Positions 10,766 through 22,439 of a stretch of DNA of 60,000 bases are shown in pieces. This DNA comes from Polytrichum commune (taxonomy: Eukaryota > Streptophyta > Polytrichopsida > Polytrichales > Polytrichaceae): positions 9,364,001 through 9,424,000 of the forward strand of contig OX485806.1 in the NCBI GenBank assembly GCA_950295325.1, read 5' to 3'. Under the pieces are notes generated by a model. That model did no database searches, was not told where the DNA came from, and saw only the letters and a list, made by a program, of their open reading frames with translations. Made by a program: the position numbers and the translations under genes. The first letter of the stretch is position 1; every line of letters starts with the position of its first letter.

Positions 10766-13444
10766 TTACATTGGTCCTCTATTGTGCTTTGTGGAATAAT
10801 CAATCCCTGGGCCTATGGGAATGATCCCGCTTGGATCAAGGTGTGGATGACTTCCGTAATAGTGCATCTTATTGTGGTCCATGTGGACGGTTCTTGATAA
10901 GTTACCGGTTTGATAGATGTCTTTGGTATAATTGAAAAGATTGGGGTACTCTCGTATCAACCGTCTGTTGCACTTGAAGTGCACTGCATATACCTGCCAA
11001 TTCATTCACACATATTAATGAATGTCATAGTCATTTTGAATTCAGATTCCTATTTAGACCATACTGTCATAAATTAATAGCCCACACCAGTACGTACTGT
11101 ACGAGCAAGGCATGTTCATCACTGGAGAGAAAAAATACTTATTTATTTGGATGAAAGCATTTCATGAAACTGAATTATAAGATTTTGAGAATTTCATCAC
11201 AATTTCAAAAGTGAATTGAAACAAGCATTGTCCTATACATCAGACATAGATAACATGACATTGCATTTAGTTTATTGCTCTTCCATCAAAGGTTTAAGTG
11301 TCAAAGATTTCATCCTCATGGCTCCAAGATTTTGCAAAATTTTCATATTTTTCATTTATAATCAATTATTAACGAGCAAGGGTCACTGCTACGGTTTTAC
11401 CTAGGAGAAAAGTGGGAGGTCTCTTAGCGTGACATGGCTCACCTCTAAAAAAATAGGCTCATTCAAGTATAGGTATCCGAATAAAAAGAGCGACCAAAGG
11501 ATAAGGTCCACATTCCTTGATGTGAAATGATAGACAACTTACACTGGACCTACTCACCCAACAGATTTGGAAGCTGCAAAAGAAAGGGATGGAGGCAAAC
11601 CTCATCAAAGCGGATTAAAGTCATGAAAAGTCGAATGTCGGATTCTGTCAAGACGTTGCCAGTAATGTAGCGTTGCTTGGAAAGTATCTCCTCACATTTA
11701 TCCAAGGCCTCAAACAACTCATTGCAAGCCTGAAAACCACAGGGCATATATTTTACATAAGTTTCCCCTGAGAAATCCATAAAAATACATCGAAATGAGT
11801 TTTAAAGCTACTATTCATATCCTTGAAATGATGGCAAATCTTTGAAAACCTCACCATCGGCTTCCCATGCAGTAAAATTCAGGCAGTCGTATCAAGTACC
11901 AAAATGTGAGTGCACTGACCTCTTCATAGGCTTTCTGTTTTGATGCAAAGCCTGCACGGTATACTCCATTGTTGATAGAGTTGTATGTCCACCCATTTAC
12001 CTCATCCATGTTGTCTTTTAAGTGTGAAGGATAGAGATTTACGTGAGGGAACTTGGCCACATCATTGAATTCATTGTTGAGCATGATGGTTATCTCTGAG
12101 CTCTCATTATTCACAATAGTCTTCTTCTTCTTGTCCCAAAGCACCTGATTACACAAAATGCAAGAGAAGTCTTAGTGCACTGGATGGGAGAAAAGGAACC
12201 CAGTCACTCAAAAGCTTCAACTCCTGTGCTGTTAGAAATAAATGAACTGGCCAATATAATAAGTTACATATGGATGATTCGCAGTTTAACCCAATCCTTC
12301 TGATTTTGCAACTATAACGCAGGAAAAGGGCCAGCAATATACCGGGACAGTGAATTTCCCAGAGTAATCCCTGCTAGCAGCTTCATAAATGTCACGAACG
12401 CTCTTGGCTGCCATCAGGGGATCAGGTGTGGCTCCTGGGAATTCATCCTCCATAGTTGCAAACATCCAACCGGTATGGTCATCGACATCCTCTTTTGTAA
12501 GCTCCCATTTTGGCTTTGTCACCTGTGATGGAATCATAAAATCATGTGATCTTTAAGAAGGTACTTCTAAACCATTGACCGTAAGAGCTACACCATTTAC
12601 TGCCATCGAAGTTTACTATTTGTATAAAATGTATATTATGTGATCGTGTTGTACTTGTATAAAAGCGAATCCTCTGTAAAAAAATGTATAACACTACATA
12701 GATCCAGATGACAATGCACACTAGGTAATTGCAGTAAATGCTGTGCCAAGTGCCGAAGCATGGAATCAAGTGCAGGTCGATATTGTGCATAATTTGAGAT
12801 GCCTATTGATTAGACAAATTATATATAGATCAGAAGAGTCAGAAAGGAGCTATATTCTTCTGGAGAGTCTGAGAGGTGATATTTCCAAGATTATGGCAAT
12901 TTTGATTGTGAATTAATGCAAAAGTATGCATAACCCCAGAAATCAGAGCAATGATGAAATTAAACGGGAGCTGAACTCGCAGGTGAATATTGATAACAAA
13001 CAACTCACGTACCGTGAGGCCGATGGCGTCCTCGAGTCCCTTCATGAGCAAGAAAGCGTAGCACCTGGACGCCCACGGACACGCATACGACACATACAAA
13101 TGGTACCTCCCCGCCTCGGGAGGGAAGTCCGCCCCAGGCTCCCGCGACACAAAGCTCCGGAACTGCGACTCGGTGCGCTTGAACTCCCCGTCTTTCATCT
13201 CCAGCTTCTGCGTATTGGCCATGCTGCAGAAAAAAACAGAATCCCTAGGCCTCCTCACCTCCCTCCTCCTCCTCTCCCGCGACAAACCCGAACTAATGGA
13301 ATCGGCAGGGGAGACAGGCAGCTCGGACGAGGAGGTGGATGACAAATTGCTCCCAAAGTTCCTGGAACTAAGGGAGCAGGACGAGCTCACTCGCAGCAGA
13401 GCCGACGACGTGATGGCGGAGAAGTGGTGGCGCCGCAGGATCAT
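10766..13444 (-). CDS. Glutathionyl-hydroquinone reductase (xi-class GST, 5 exons)
   Basis: Exons in transcript order are 13444-13013, 12522-12343, 12144-11920, 11729-11601 and 10993-10766. All introns are GT..AG and all joins are in phase 0, giving 397 residues. The thioredoxin-like half carries YACPWA with catalytic Cys122, the hallmark of ECM4/YqjG-type enzymes that reduce glutathionyl-hydroquinones with release of oxidised glutathione. Further family blocks are [39 protein letters not shown], and the closing YYGSHP..GIIPIGP. The start is the first ATG after an in-frame TAA. The first 75 or so residues are rich in Ser and Arg and poor in acids, like an organelle transit peptide. Internal Met75 would give a cytosolic form. 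Its promoter side holds three tandem repeats (13.63-14.07 kb). Confidence 0.92.
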
Positions 13445-13626
13445 TACTTTGAAATTTGGAGGACAACGATACACTTATTAAGTCGAGAGAATGGTGCGGA
13501 ATGATCGAACGAGCGAGCAATTGTAAATCGGTGTCACGGCACCATGATCGAGAGTCGATGATCTGTGAGGAATGAGGTGATTGAGGTGTCGGAATCGGTG
13601 GAAACGTGGCGATGCGCATGGGAGCC

Positions 13627-14065
13627 TCATCACACCGGCCAGTTAGTTCTGGCACCATTCGTCAGCATCTCCATCTCCGGCGGCTGTAATAGTGTGTGAA
13701 AAATGGTGGGCCAACATCGATTTCTCAACATAATCCTTAGCAATTTGACGGCTAGAATCAGATGGAAAGTTTGGTGTGATTGGGGCTTGAGGGCTGATCA
13801 CACCGGCCAGTTATGACATCATCCGTTGGCATCTCCAGCTCTAATAGTGTGAAAAGTGGTGGGCCAACATCTATTTCTCAACATAATCCCCAGCAATTTC
13901 ATGGCCGGAACTGGATGGAAAGTTTGGTGTGATCGGGGCATGAGGGGCTGATCACACCAGCTGTTTTTGGCACCATCTGTCAACATCTATTTCCCTATAT
14001 AATCTTCAATAATTTCATGCTTGGAACCGGACAAAAAGTTTGGTGTGATCAAGGCATGAGTGTGA
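13627..14065 (+). repeat. Three diverged tandem repeats upstream of reductase
   Basis: Copies begin near 13627, 13796 and 13951 with ATCACACC(GG)CCAG and end with TTTGGTGTGATCGGGGC or close variants. Each carries GGCATCTCC, CAACATAATCC and GCAATTTCATGG blocks. The unit is about 160 bp and the third copy is shorter. GATCACACC and GGTGTGATC at the unit ends are inverted relative to each other. The array lies 180-620 bases upstream of the reductase start codon. Confidence 0.85.
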
Positions 14066-14114
14066 GTGTGCTTTTGTTGTTTCAAAAATAACTCTGTGCT
14101 AAGGGTAAGGTCTT

Positions 14115-14446
14115 GTAGAGGCGCTTGTTCCCGATTAGGGTCCCATCGGCAACCTATAGGGTATTGGAATTTCGAGCATGTTGGGACTGAATTATGATGA
14201 GGTTGAGTGAGGAGGAATGAGCAGTTAAAATGAGCGGTTATGGCAAACTCAAGACATTAGTAATATGTTCGAGCCAACTTTGACTTCAAAAATTTACAAT
14301 TTTTAAAATTTAAGGAATAAACTTACCAATTTTTTTTTGCAGTTCTCGTGATTTCTATCTTCCTACATAGGAAAAATTTGCACTGCCTTATACTTCTCTA
14401 GATCTAGTGCAAAATCTCTTAAGTTATCGGTTATGGGTGCCTCTAC
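14115..14446. mobile_element. R6 element, copy 1
   Basis: The left end GTAGAGGCGCTTGTTCCCGA and the right end, read in reverse as GTAGAGGCACCCATAACCGA, are inverted repeats with few differences. The interior matches 58725-59090 over most of its length, including the CTTCCTACA and CTTATACTTCTC blocks. It has no coding content. Confidence 0.7.
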
Positions 14447-15284
14447 TCTAGATGGGTCTTAAATGGTTACTCTTTTTTACTAGCCCACTTCTCCTAGGAC
14501 AATCCACCCTTGATATGTGTTAACAATTCGGAGCTAGGAATCTTATAACACTTATGTGGTGCTAACACTTTAACACTTATGGGGGGTAGCATAGACAATT
14601 TGTAATACTTACCTGAATAGCACTTATGTGACTTGGAATTAAAAACAATATTACTTATATATATAAAGGATGAAAACATATAAGATATGAATGTCATCAT
14701 ACATCTAAGGGTAATGAAGAATAAATCTATAGTAATTTGATGAGATTCATGCGCATGCCATGGTCTAATTTCCTTTTGAAGTGTTTGAATACTTTGGATG
14801 AGAGGTGTAACATCAATAGGTCTTAATTCCAAAATTTGTTTCAAGGTCGCTAATGCACTTTAAGCATCCTTGAATTCTACTCTATCTACCACCACATTGT
14901 ACATTGTCAATTTACTTCAATGGGTTCATTATCAGTTGCATCACCTCTCCAATCAAGCATACCTATAATCTCCTCCTCAATAGGTATGTAGGTATTCTTT
15001 AGATCGAATTTCAATTCATAATTGATGAACTCATGAGCATTCATAGTGGGTCCACACTTTCACTTTTTGTATATACCAATGCCAGTTGTTCCAAAAAGAT
15101 AGTAACTTCTTCCAACCCTTTCTTTTGTATTGCTTCCTGAGCTTCTCTATCTCTCACAATTGCCTCCTCTGCTTCCATATTGTCAAAAACCCTCTAAAGA
15201 ATACGTATATGTTTCCAACAATGCATGACGGTCCCTTTTATTATAGAATCACATTATATTTCAAAAAATATATATAATGCCTAA
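14447..15284. other. AT-rich intergenic with R3 fragment
   Basis: The first 75 bases (GATGGGTCTTAAATGG then CCCACTTCTCCTAGGA) match one end of R3. The remainder is AT-rich with no recognisable gene. It may belong to the decayed Harbinger-type element to the right, but I cannot show that. Confidence 0.4.
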
Positions 15285-15515
15285 ATCCAGAAAACCAATA
15301 AGACGTTAAATAACATTATACCAATATAACATTAAATTAAAGTAGACCAATAAAAAATTAAATTATAAAAAAAACCAATATAACCTAAAATTACCTAAAA
15401 ACAATATAACGTTAAAACAACTAAAACCAATATAACATTAAATTACCTAAAAATAATATAACCTCAAATTATCTAAAACTGATATAACGTTAAATTACCT
15501 AAAACCAATATATAG
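15285..15515 (+). repeat. A-rich minisatellite
   Basis: There are about seven degenerate units built on CCAATATAACGTTAAATTACC followed by TAAAA, with a period near 30. Units differ by small substitutions and deletions. Confidence 0.75.
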
Positions 15516-16690
15516 GGCTATTGTTTTCAGCAAGCTCTCGTTCTATGTCGCATAGTTTGTGTAGGGTTGTGTGAATTGTCTTTACAATTATGGAGGGATA
15601 TATTGTTGATAAGGAATCACATATAGAGTCACAAGGAGAGGGGTTATAGAATTCATAATGGATGTAGAAAATGACAACTCCAACTTTCAAGAGCAACCAA
15701 TCGTTGATTTTTCAAATGTTGCATGGTCTTAATCTACTCTCCTCTCCTTCTAATGAATTTCCCCCTCCGCCAATTATACCAATGTTTAATTTTTTACAAG
15801 GAGGGCAATTGGATAAACCTTTTGAAGTTGGCATTCTCCAAGGATTCAAAAAAATGGCAGCAACAACAATAATAGCAATAGCAACAATAAAATAACATAT
15901 ACATGAAAAGACACAAAAAAAACCAATAATGATGTCATAGAAGTTGGGGATTCCGAAGAGGAAGAAAAATAATAGATGACAAGAATGAAGTGGAGAGATT
16001 TCGAGGTCAATCATCCAATTTCTATTCGAGGCAATATAGACAAAATTTTGTAAAAAAACCAAACAAATAAGGTAAATTTTTGACATATATAAACTCTCCA
16101 AAATATAAATTTAAAAAAATAAAATGTAAAGTTGCATGAGGTAAAGTGCGAATGTATGAGGTAATGTGTTAGCTGTATAATGAGGCCCCTATGTCCCCCT
16201 CCCCTCAAAACGGCATTGGCCACTACCACGGGGGCGTTTGATATTCATTTACTATCTATGTCATTATACACACGTGTGGGGTTTCAAACTTGTGTTGATT
16301 GTGTCAAAATTCTTCTGTTCCTTCATCTAGCCACTAACTCATTTTCATCTAATTACTCCTTAACTATTGTTCTTATATATATTATGTACTTACAAAGGAA
16401 CTTTGTTTTTACAGCGGAACTATGTTTTACAGCGGAACTTTGTTTTTACATAGGACTCTGTACTTACCTTTCAAGTATGTTTTTGTTTTTATTTTTATTT
16501 TATATAGGTATTAACACTTGGATCAAATTATAAATTCGATTAATAGTTGTAATAAAAGTTTTTATTGTTTTTTATTGTCTTGTAAACAAAAATATAAATG
16601 CATTCTCAAATAATACAAGTCTAATAAGAGGGCTAATGAAATTTTTGGATTAGATAGAAAACATTAATGTTAGTGGTTTCAATAAATAGA
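15516..16690. other. AT-rich, possible transposon ORF1 remnant
   Basis: On the + strand a short open stretch starts at 15658 (MDVENDNSNFQEQPIVDF) and soon hits stops. It ends near 15970 with an acidic EVGDSEEEEK block in another frame. Such acidic leaders occur in the Myb-like first ORF of PIF/Harbinger elements, and a broken Harbinger transposase lies 1.3 kb away, but this link is weak. Confidence 0.2.
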
Positions 16691-16760
16691 TGAATGATAT
16701 GTGAACAAAAGAAGTGTGCAAAATCAGATTTAGCAAATACTACAAAATCATTGCAAGAAT

Positions 16761-16958
16761 ATGTTATTTCATCTACACCTAGATCCTATAGCACCAACAA
16801 CAACTAGATTACAAGAAGAAAAAAATCCAAAAAATATTGAAAGACTATTAGAACATGTTGTTGGTAATTTGGGTGTTCTTCTTGCGTCATTCCATGAATT
16901 TACAAATAATCTAAAGAGTATGAACAACATTTTTGCTACTCTCCTAGATAAATTCTAG
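16761..16958 (+). pseudogene. Possible Harbinger ORF1 tail
   Basis: A 65-residue open stretch ends in a helical block (IERLLEHVVGNLGVL... NIFATLLDKF) with heptad-like leucines. This resembles the C-terminal helices of Myb/SANT-like ORF1 proteins of PIF/Harbinger transposons. The upstream part is broken by stops. It could also be unrelated; the location beside the transposase remnant is the main support. Confidence 0.25.
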
Positions 16959-17279
16959 TTATTATTCTAATGTATTATATTGATTACCACTATCTATATT
17001 TGATATGTTGGAGTTTTTTCGTATTTTATACTACCACTAACTTTTTGCAAATAAATTGTGTATCATTGTGGCTTCACAGATAACATCATTTGGTTTTTTA
17101 TATTCTCTCAATAAAAACAAATTTTCTTATACTTTATTAACCTCGTCTGCAATTAGAGTATTTTTTTCTAGCTAGAATCTTTCTTTTCACTTTAGCAATT
17201 TTAGTTTTTCCTCTTCACAGTTTATTGCCATCGCGTATTTTTTCTTCATGAATTATACTAATTAATTGATTTTTTGTTT

Positions 17280-17940
17280 TAATAATTTATTTATCTTTCA
17301 TATCTTCATTATTTACAATGCATAAATTATGCAAGACTATGCATGTTGCTATAATATCTGGCATATTCTTCAAAAGTACCTCGGATTGCTTCATTATCAG
17401 CCTCAATTTGCCCTTTCAAATACCAAAAGCACACATAATTCTAGTTTAAGACTGGATAAAATTCCAATTTGCCTCCTTCATGGATAATATAATATTTCCA
17501 CCCTTAAATGGATAATACATCTAAGGCCTCACCGAACGTGCGGCGTCTTTTACAAGTTCATATGGTTGGAGTTTCTTTTTTATACATATTTATCTATTTC
17601 TTGTAACTTGAAAAATAGCCCAATCACAAAGAACTCTTGCCCATCTGAATTCATAATCGTAAATCATACAATTTGGTCCGATAATTCCCTGTAAAATTGC
17701 TGAATGAAATGATTTCTTATAATATAAATCTTCTCCGCTGACTACCAGAGTTAAAACAAGAATATGTGACCCACCTATTGGCCCTATAATATAAGGTATA
17801 TCTGTAGTTTTTGGAACCTTGAAGCTAAAATTCTAAATTGTGATTCATTTAAAATTTTGCACAAAAACTAGTTGCAAATACTTCCTAGGTCTAATAGGTC
17901 TATAAAATTCCTTTACAACTTTTGACAACGGGTGCTTATG
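17280..17940 (-). pseudogene. PIF/Harbinger transposase remnant (DDE_4 type)
   Basis: Read on the - strand in successive frames, the stretch gives VVKEFYRPI, then IGPIGGSHI (family form GAIDGTHI), SGEDLYYKKSFHSAILQGI, WARVLCDWAIF, CAFGI*KGKLRL, and finally PDIIATCIVLHNLC. That order is the signature of DDE_Tnp_4 nucleases. It holds several stops and frameshifts, and the first catalytic Asp (IDG) reads Gly (IGG), so it is dead. No clear matching terminal repeats were found on either side. Confidence 0.8.
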
Positions 17941-18534
17941 AATTTCATACAAGTCTCCTATGTTTTGCAGTTCATTGTTTGTTACCTTACCTATGCAATG
18001 ACATTGCTACCCTCTCTTGCACATGCATAGTAACCCTAAAACATATATATCCTCTTTTTTCAAATACGGGCCCAACTTCTCACACAAAAATCTGCATGTA
18101 TTGCATTTCATTCAAGTTTGCATCCTAAACTCTTTCTCCATCCACGACCCCAACAAGGAGTAATTTACAAATTCGTACACCTATTCTTGACCCTATTTGC
18201 TTCTCTCTGTATGCCCCATACTCTCATACACCAAGCTCAAAATTGCGAACTTCTTCCATTCTCTTTGCAAAAGCAATGCTTGAATGTCCACAACATGCTT
18301 CACAAGCATATATAAAAACATGTACAATCCTAAGAGCAAAATAGACTTCTCTTCTTCTCCTCCATTGTAATCATGCTTGCTGAAATATAAGGTGAAAACA
18401 AGAAAAAGCAAGAAATGAAGCCAAGAGAAGACAAGTGAAGCCAAAAGAATGGTCAAAGTTGATTTCTTTTTCAAAACTGCCCTTTTTCTGCATATATTAA
18501 AAAAATCAGCACATTCATTTTTTGGTCCACATTC

Positions 18535-18672
18535 GGTTTACACCTATGAGGGGGCCCAAGGCTTTTTTAATTGATTTTTTAAGAAGTTGAACCATGGAAG
18601 TTGGACCATGAAGTCAGACCGTGGAAAAAGGCCATCTTCCATGGTCCGATTTCATGGTCCATGGTGTAAACC
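18535..18672. repeat. Foldback hairpin element
   Basis: GGTTTACACC (18535-18544) and GGTGTAAACC (18663-18672) are perfect inverted ends. Inside them 18601-18626 pairs with 18637-18662 at 22 of 26 positions around a 10-base loop. It is a small non-coding foldback sequence. Confidence 0.75.
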
Positions 18673-18678
18673 AGCCCT

Positions 18679-19960
18679 CAGTCTCTTCTCTTCTCCTCTC
18701 TTGTATTGCATGGGTTGATTGCAGCTGCGATGAGCCTGCCAAGATAAACCTACAATTCTTTATAAAGTGGTGCACTTTAGAGTTTCAGTATAATTGATTA
18801 GCGGTCGTCTACTGCTGTGGAAGTTGATGGAAAGAACTATCAGTGATGTTCATTCACCCCAACTCGTCACATATCTTAACGTCTGAGGCCAAAATAATAG
18901 GAGAAGAGCATTAACCTTCTTCACTGGAGGTTGTGCAAATAGCGATCCTTGTTTTCTTACTGCCATTTCTGGATGTGACTTTAGGCACAAAATAGTTCAT
19001 TTCTTTTCAAATTTCCTTCAAGTTCTAGGACTATGAGTTAAGTCTCTTCTCTCTTGTAGCGCATGGGTTGATTGCAATTGCAAGAGAAAGTTTATAGTGC
19101 AACTCTTTGTATTGTCATGCATTTTAGAGTGTCAGTTTGGCGGTGTGTACTGCTGATGGAAGTTATGGATGTTCATTCACCCTCGACACGTGAGAAATCG
19201 GCACATCTGAGGGTGAAAGAAATATGAAAGAAATGGAGCCTTCTTTACTGGAATGTCATTCACAGAGGTTGTGCAAACAGAAATTCTTTTTTATTTTTTA
19301 CTGCCATTATGGATTAGATATTAGGGACAAAATAGTTCTTGTCTTTGAAAAATACCTTCAAGTTGTAGAATCATGAGTCAAGTCCAGTTGAGACTCTTAG
19401 CAAGAAATGAAGTGGACCGAGAAAGATTCGCAGTTCCCGGTACTGATATGCGTGTGCGCTTTCAAATTTGATGAGAACAAACTTGTTATTGATGTGAGAA
19501 ATCAGATCTGAGGTGAAGGTCGAAGAAAGCATACTTTTGACCTATCTGACTCGAGATTATTTATAGCCTGAAAGCAATGAAGCCAGTCGTGGTTTCTTAC
19601 CGTCACTTCAGCAATTAATTTGGTTTAGACACTGGATCGGATAATAACTCTAGTCAATGCGTTCCTGTGAACTCTGAAGTTCTAGAAGTGCGAGCATCTT
19701 CTCTCCTCTCCTTTTCATTGTTTGTCTTCTTTTGTATGCGTTGATTACTTGTGTGTGTGCGAGGGCAAGAAAAATCTTCATTCAAGAATTAATGAGCTTC
19801 AGAGTGTAGAAAAAATTAATAGCTGTCTTCATTCAACCCGGAGTTAGGAAGAAAACTTTGAAAGATCCTCACTAAAAGGTCTGGAACAGCTGATTCAAGT
19901 TTACTTTTGTACATTAATTACAGTCAACGTCTTCTTGAAAATTCGGAAGTTGTAAAACTC
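18679..19960 (+). repeat. Diverged tandem repeats, unit about 350 bp
   Basis: Copies start near 18679, 19039 and, more loosely, 19695, each with TCTCTTCTC then GCATGGGTTGATTGCA or a near variant. They continue through GTTCATTCACCC and GAGGTTGTGCAAA blocks to a CTTCAAGTT..TAG..ATGAGT.AAGTC ending. Copies 1 and 2 are clear; copy 3 is partial. No coding frame is conserved. Confidence 0.65.
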
Positions 19961-20356
19961 TTACACGATGACGGTTGTGCCATCAATAGATGACAGGTCA
20001 TACAGATCAAGAATGTTGATCGAGATAATCAAAATTCTCCAGGTTTCGAAGGGGTTTTATCGATGCTTCCAGAATGTTATGGATGTATGTTGAAAGGGAG
20101 CTTTGTATGTGTAATAATAAAAGAAGAATAAGAAAACTCATTATGCACGAGTCTCTTAATATAATGAGAATTTTCAAAAATCCTAATAGATAGGAGCATG
20201 TTACATAATGTCTTATACAACGTTATCATACCTTAGTATACTTTATTATACCTTTTTATATTTAATACTTTTATGAGCTCATTATAGTAAGCTTATTGTG
20301 ATACATTAATATTATTCAGGGTCTTAATTCACTGATGACCCCTGCTTTTAATACAG

Positions 20357-20579
20357 GTGTTGCCGTTCAGGAGGCACTCGGCAATTCATTTGAAATCGAA
20401 GCCTGGTATCTCAGACTGGATGTTGAAGCGTATCAAGGTCTACAACCGTTTTGTGGCGGACTACAATGACTACCAGACCAACTGCATCAATATAACGCGG
20501 TTTGTGAAAGAAGAGTTGAACTTGACAGCTTCGGATGCTGTTGTGGTGAAGGTGGACATTGAAGGGGCAGAGTGGCCGA
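20357..20579 (+). pseudogene. Orphan exon of FkbM-like methyltransferase
   Basis: An open stretch preceded by an acceptor (TTAATACAG) encodes about 74 residues. They include VLPFRRHSA, INITRFVKEELNL and VVVKVDIEGAEW. The VVK(V/M)DIEGAEW block is typical of FkbM-type and related plant SAM-dependent methyltransferases. Similarity stops at the Trp, where an R2 repeat begins, and no further exon was found on either side. It looks like an exon captured or left over and then cut by repeats. An unannotated upstream exon cannot be ruled out. Confidence 0.45.
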
Positions 20580-20585
20580 TCCACT

Positions 20586-21020
20586 GCTCGGGGAGAACCA
20601 GCAGTTAGTTACAGATGAACCGGTTGAGTGTGAGAAATACCCAGTTGAAGTTGGAGACTTCAGGAGAATTACTGATCATTTTAGAGGAATCTATGGAATA
20701 TACCTCAAATGAATGAAAGCAAGACCGGACGATGTCAACATGTAACCAGTTGGATTTAGAATCACTCGGATCTTGACTGACTATGCCCAAAAAACTTCCC
20801 GGGCACTGGGCCAATCTTGAGGAGATGGTTGGATCTATGATCAGGGAGAACCGGCAGTTAGTTACAGATGAACCGGTTGAGTATGAGAAATAACCGGCTG
20901 AAGTTCAAGACTGCAAGAAAATTACCGATCATTTTAGAGGAATTTATAGAATATACCCCAATTCAATAGAGGAAAACCGAAGGATGTCAACATGTAACCG
21001 GTTGGACTTGCAAACTCTAG
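20586..21020 (+). mobile_element. R2 elements, two in tandem
   Basis: Copy 1 begins with GGGAGAACCAGCAGTTAG near 20596 and copy 2 with GGGAGAACCGGCAGTTAG near 20844. Both continue with TTACAGATGAACCGGTTGAG, ACTGATCATTTTAGAGG or a near variant, and GATGTCAACATGTAACC. Copy 1 ends in CTATGCCCAAAAAACTTCCC. Related copies are at 26860 and 32850, and an inverted fragment lies near 59130. Confidence 0.75.
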
Positions 21021-22439
21021 GATCCTATGTTCGGGGAAAACCGACGGCTAGTTCATTATCAGCTGATGGATTTTCCCTCATGGCCGATCGAATTTCCAAC
21101 CATCGGATGGCAATCCCACTGTAATTTCAATCCTCCGGCAATTAGCCGATGGACCAGAAAATGTCCCGGAAATGCAGCCGATTCTTCTTGTGAGTTACTG
21201 AATTTCAGCCGGAAGCATCCAAAGTGCTATTTGTCTGGGGCATCTAATGATGCACTTGAGGAAGTACCCTAAACCTTAAACTTTTTGAATTATGCAACCT
21301 TTCCATGACCAAATCCAATTGCTTCTATGAAGAATTGGGGGACCCTTGGCCTTCAAGCGGTGAAGGCATTGCTAGGTTCAATTCCTGCCAAGGATGTTAA
21401 CTCTTCAAATTTAAAGTTTTGAACATGCCTTTCTTTTCACTTATTCAAGATTTTGTACTAAGAAATGATTTCTAATAACTTTTCATACACTTTTTAAACA
21501 ATTAGTGCCAATATGAATTCCATTTAATCGGATATTGGCCAATGAAGATATCAAAATATAGGCAACTGGCCGATTGATTTTACAAAAGACCGGCTGTTGC
21601 CGATGTAAATTGGAAAAAATCCGACCCTTCGTAGCAACTACCGGCAATTAGCCACTAAGGCTTCAAAAACTTCCCGAACTCTGCTAGGATCTCAACCGAT
21701 TATGCCCAAAAATCTCCCTGATCACTGGATTGGATGACCCCAGGATGGCTGACATTATTGATGAGTTGTTTGTGGAAATCCACTATAATGACTTATCCAT
21801 GTTTCCCTATCACTGGGCTAAGTTTAAATACTCCCGTTGAGAGGCAAGGGATCTTGTTGCTTGCCTGTGGTGGAAAGGGTACTTCGCCCACGCGTGGTCA
21901 TGATGATTTTCATTCTTTTTAAGTACAAGAGGCATTGGGACAAGAGTGTATTTCAGAGTACCTCAATTCCTGAAATGTACACTACATGTGCATTCTATCC
22001 ATAAAACATTCACTGGGGTCCCGAGTGCCTTGCAACCTAAGTTGACAGCAGGTATGTCCTGCAGTTGGCTTTCAGGGAATTTCTTAAGCTGCAAAGCGTC
22101 CAGAAATTCAAACAATGGATAAATATTTTCACAGCATACATGCATTTGCATCGGGCAAGTTCCTTGAGTTCCTTTGCTGTTCTCTGAATTTTAATTCTCC
22201 AAACTGACTCTGGAATTCAACCCTGAAAGGAGACAAATTACATGGAGTTAACATTGTGATATTTCTGTCACATATTTGAAACCACCTACTCCACCACACC
22301 CACCCCCCATACAAATAGAACATACATCAACATCCCCAAAGCATGGCACATAGCCCAACCTCCCCACCAGCACCCCTCCCCCTTCCTCCACCCGTAACGT
22401 CAATCCTCCCGCTATGTTTCCCACCCCGCCCAATCCTGT
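21021..22439. other. Intergenic with scattered CCGATNG motifs
   Basis: I see no gene. The 21030-21700 part repeats short GCCGATNG and CCGGCAATTAGCC motifs in both directions, without a fixed period. An R2 end (GATTATGCCCAAAAATCTCCC) lies near 21700. From about 22260 the + strand becomes C/A-rich and proline-coding, which probably belongs to the LINE remnant that follows. Confidence 0.35.

Noticed and set aside
16180-18680. Possible terminal repeats GGGGGCGTTTGAT (left) and GAGGGCTGGTTTAC (right) for a full Harbinger element
   Set aside because: The match is short and gapped, and no 3-bp target duplication lines up. Kept only as a remnant without defined ends.
22248-22433. Glycine-rich - strand open stretch
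   Set aside because: It is the antisense of the C-rich, proline-coding LINE linker on the + strand.
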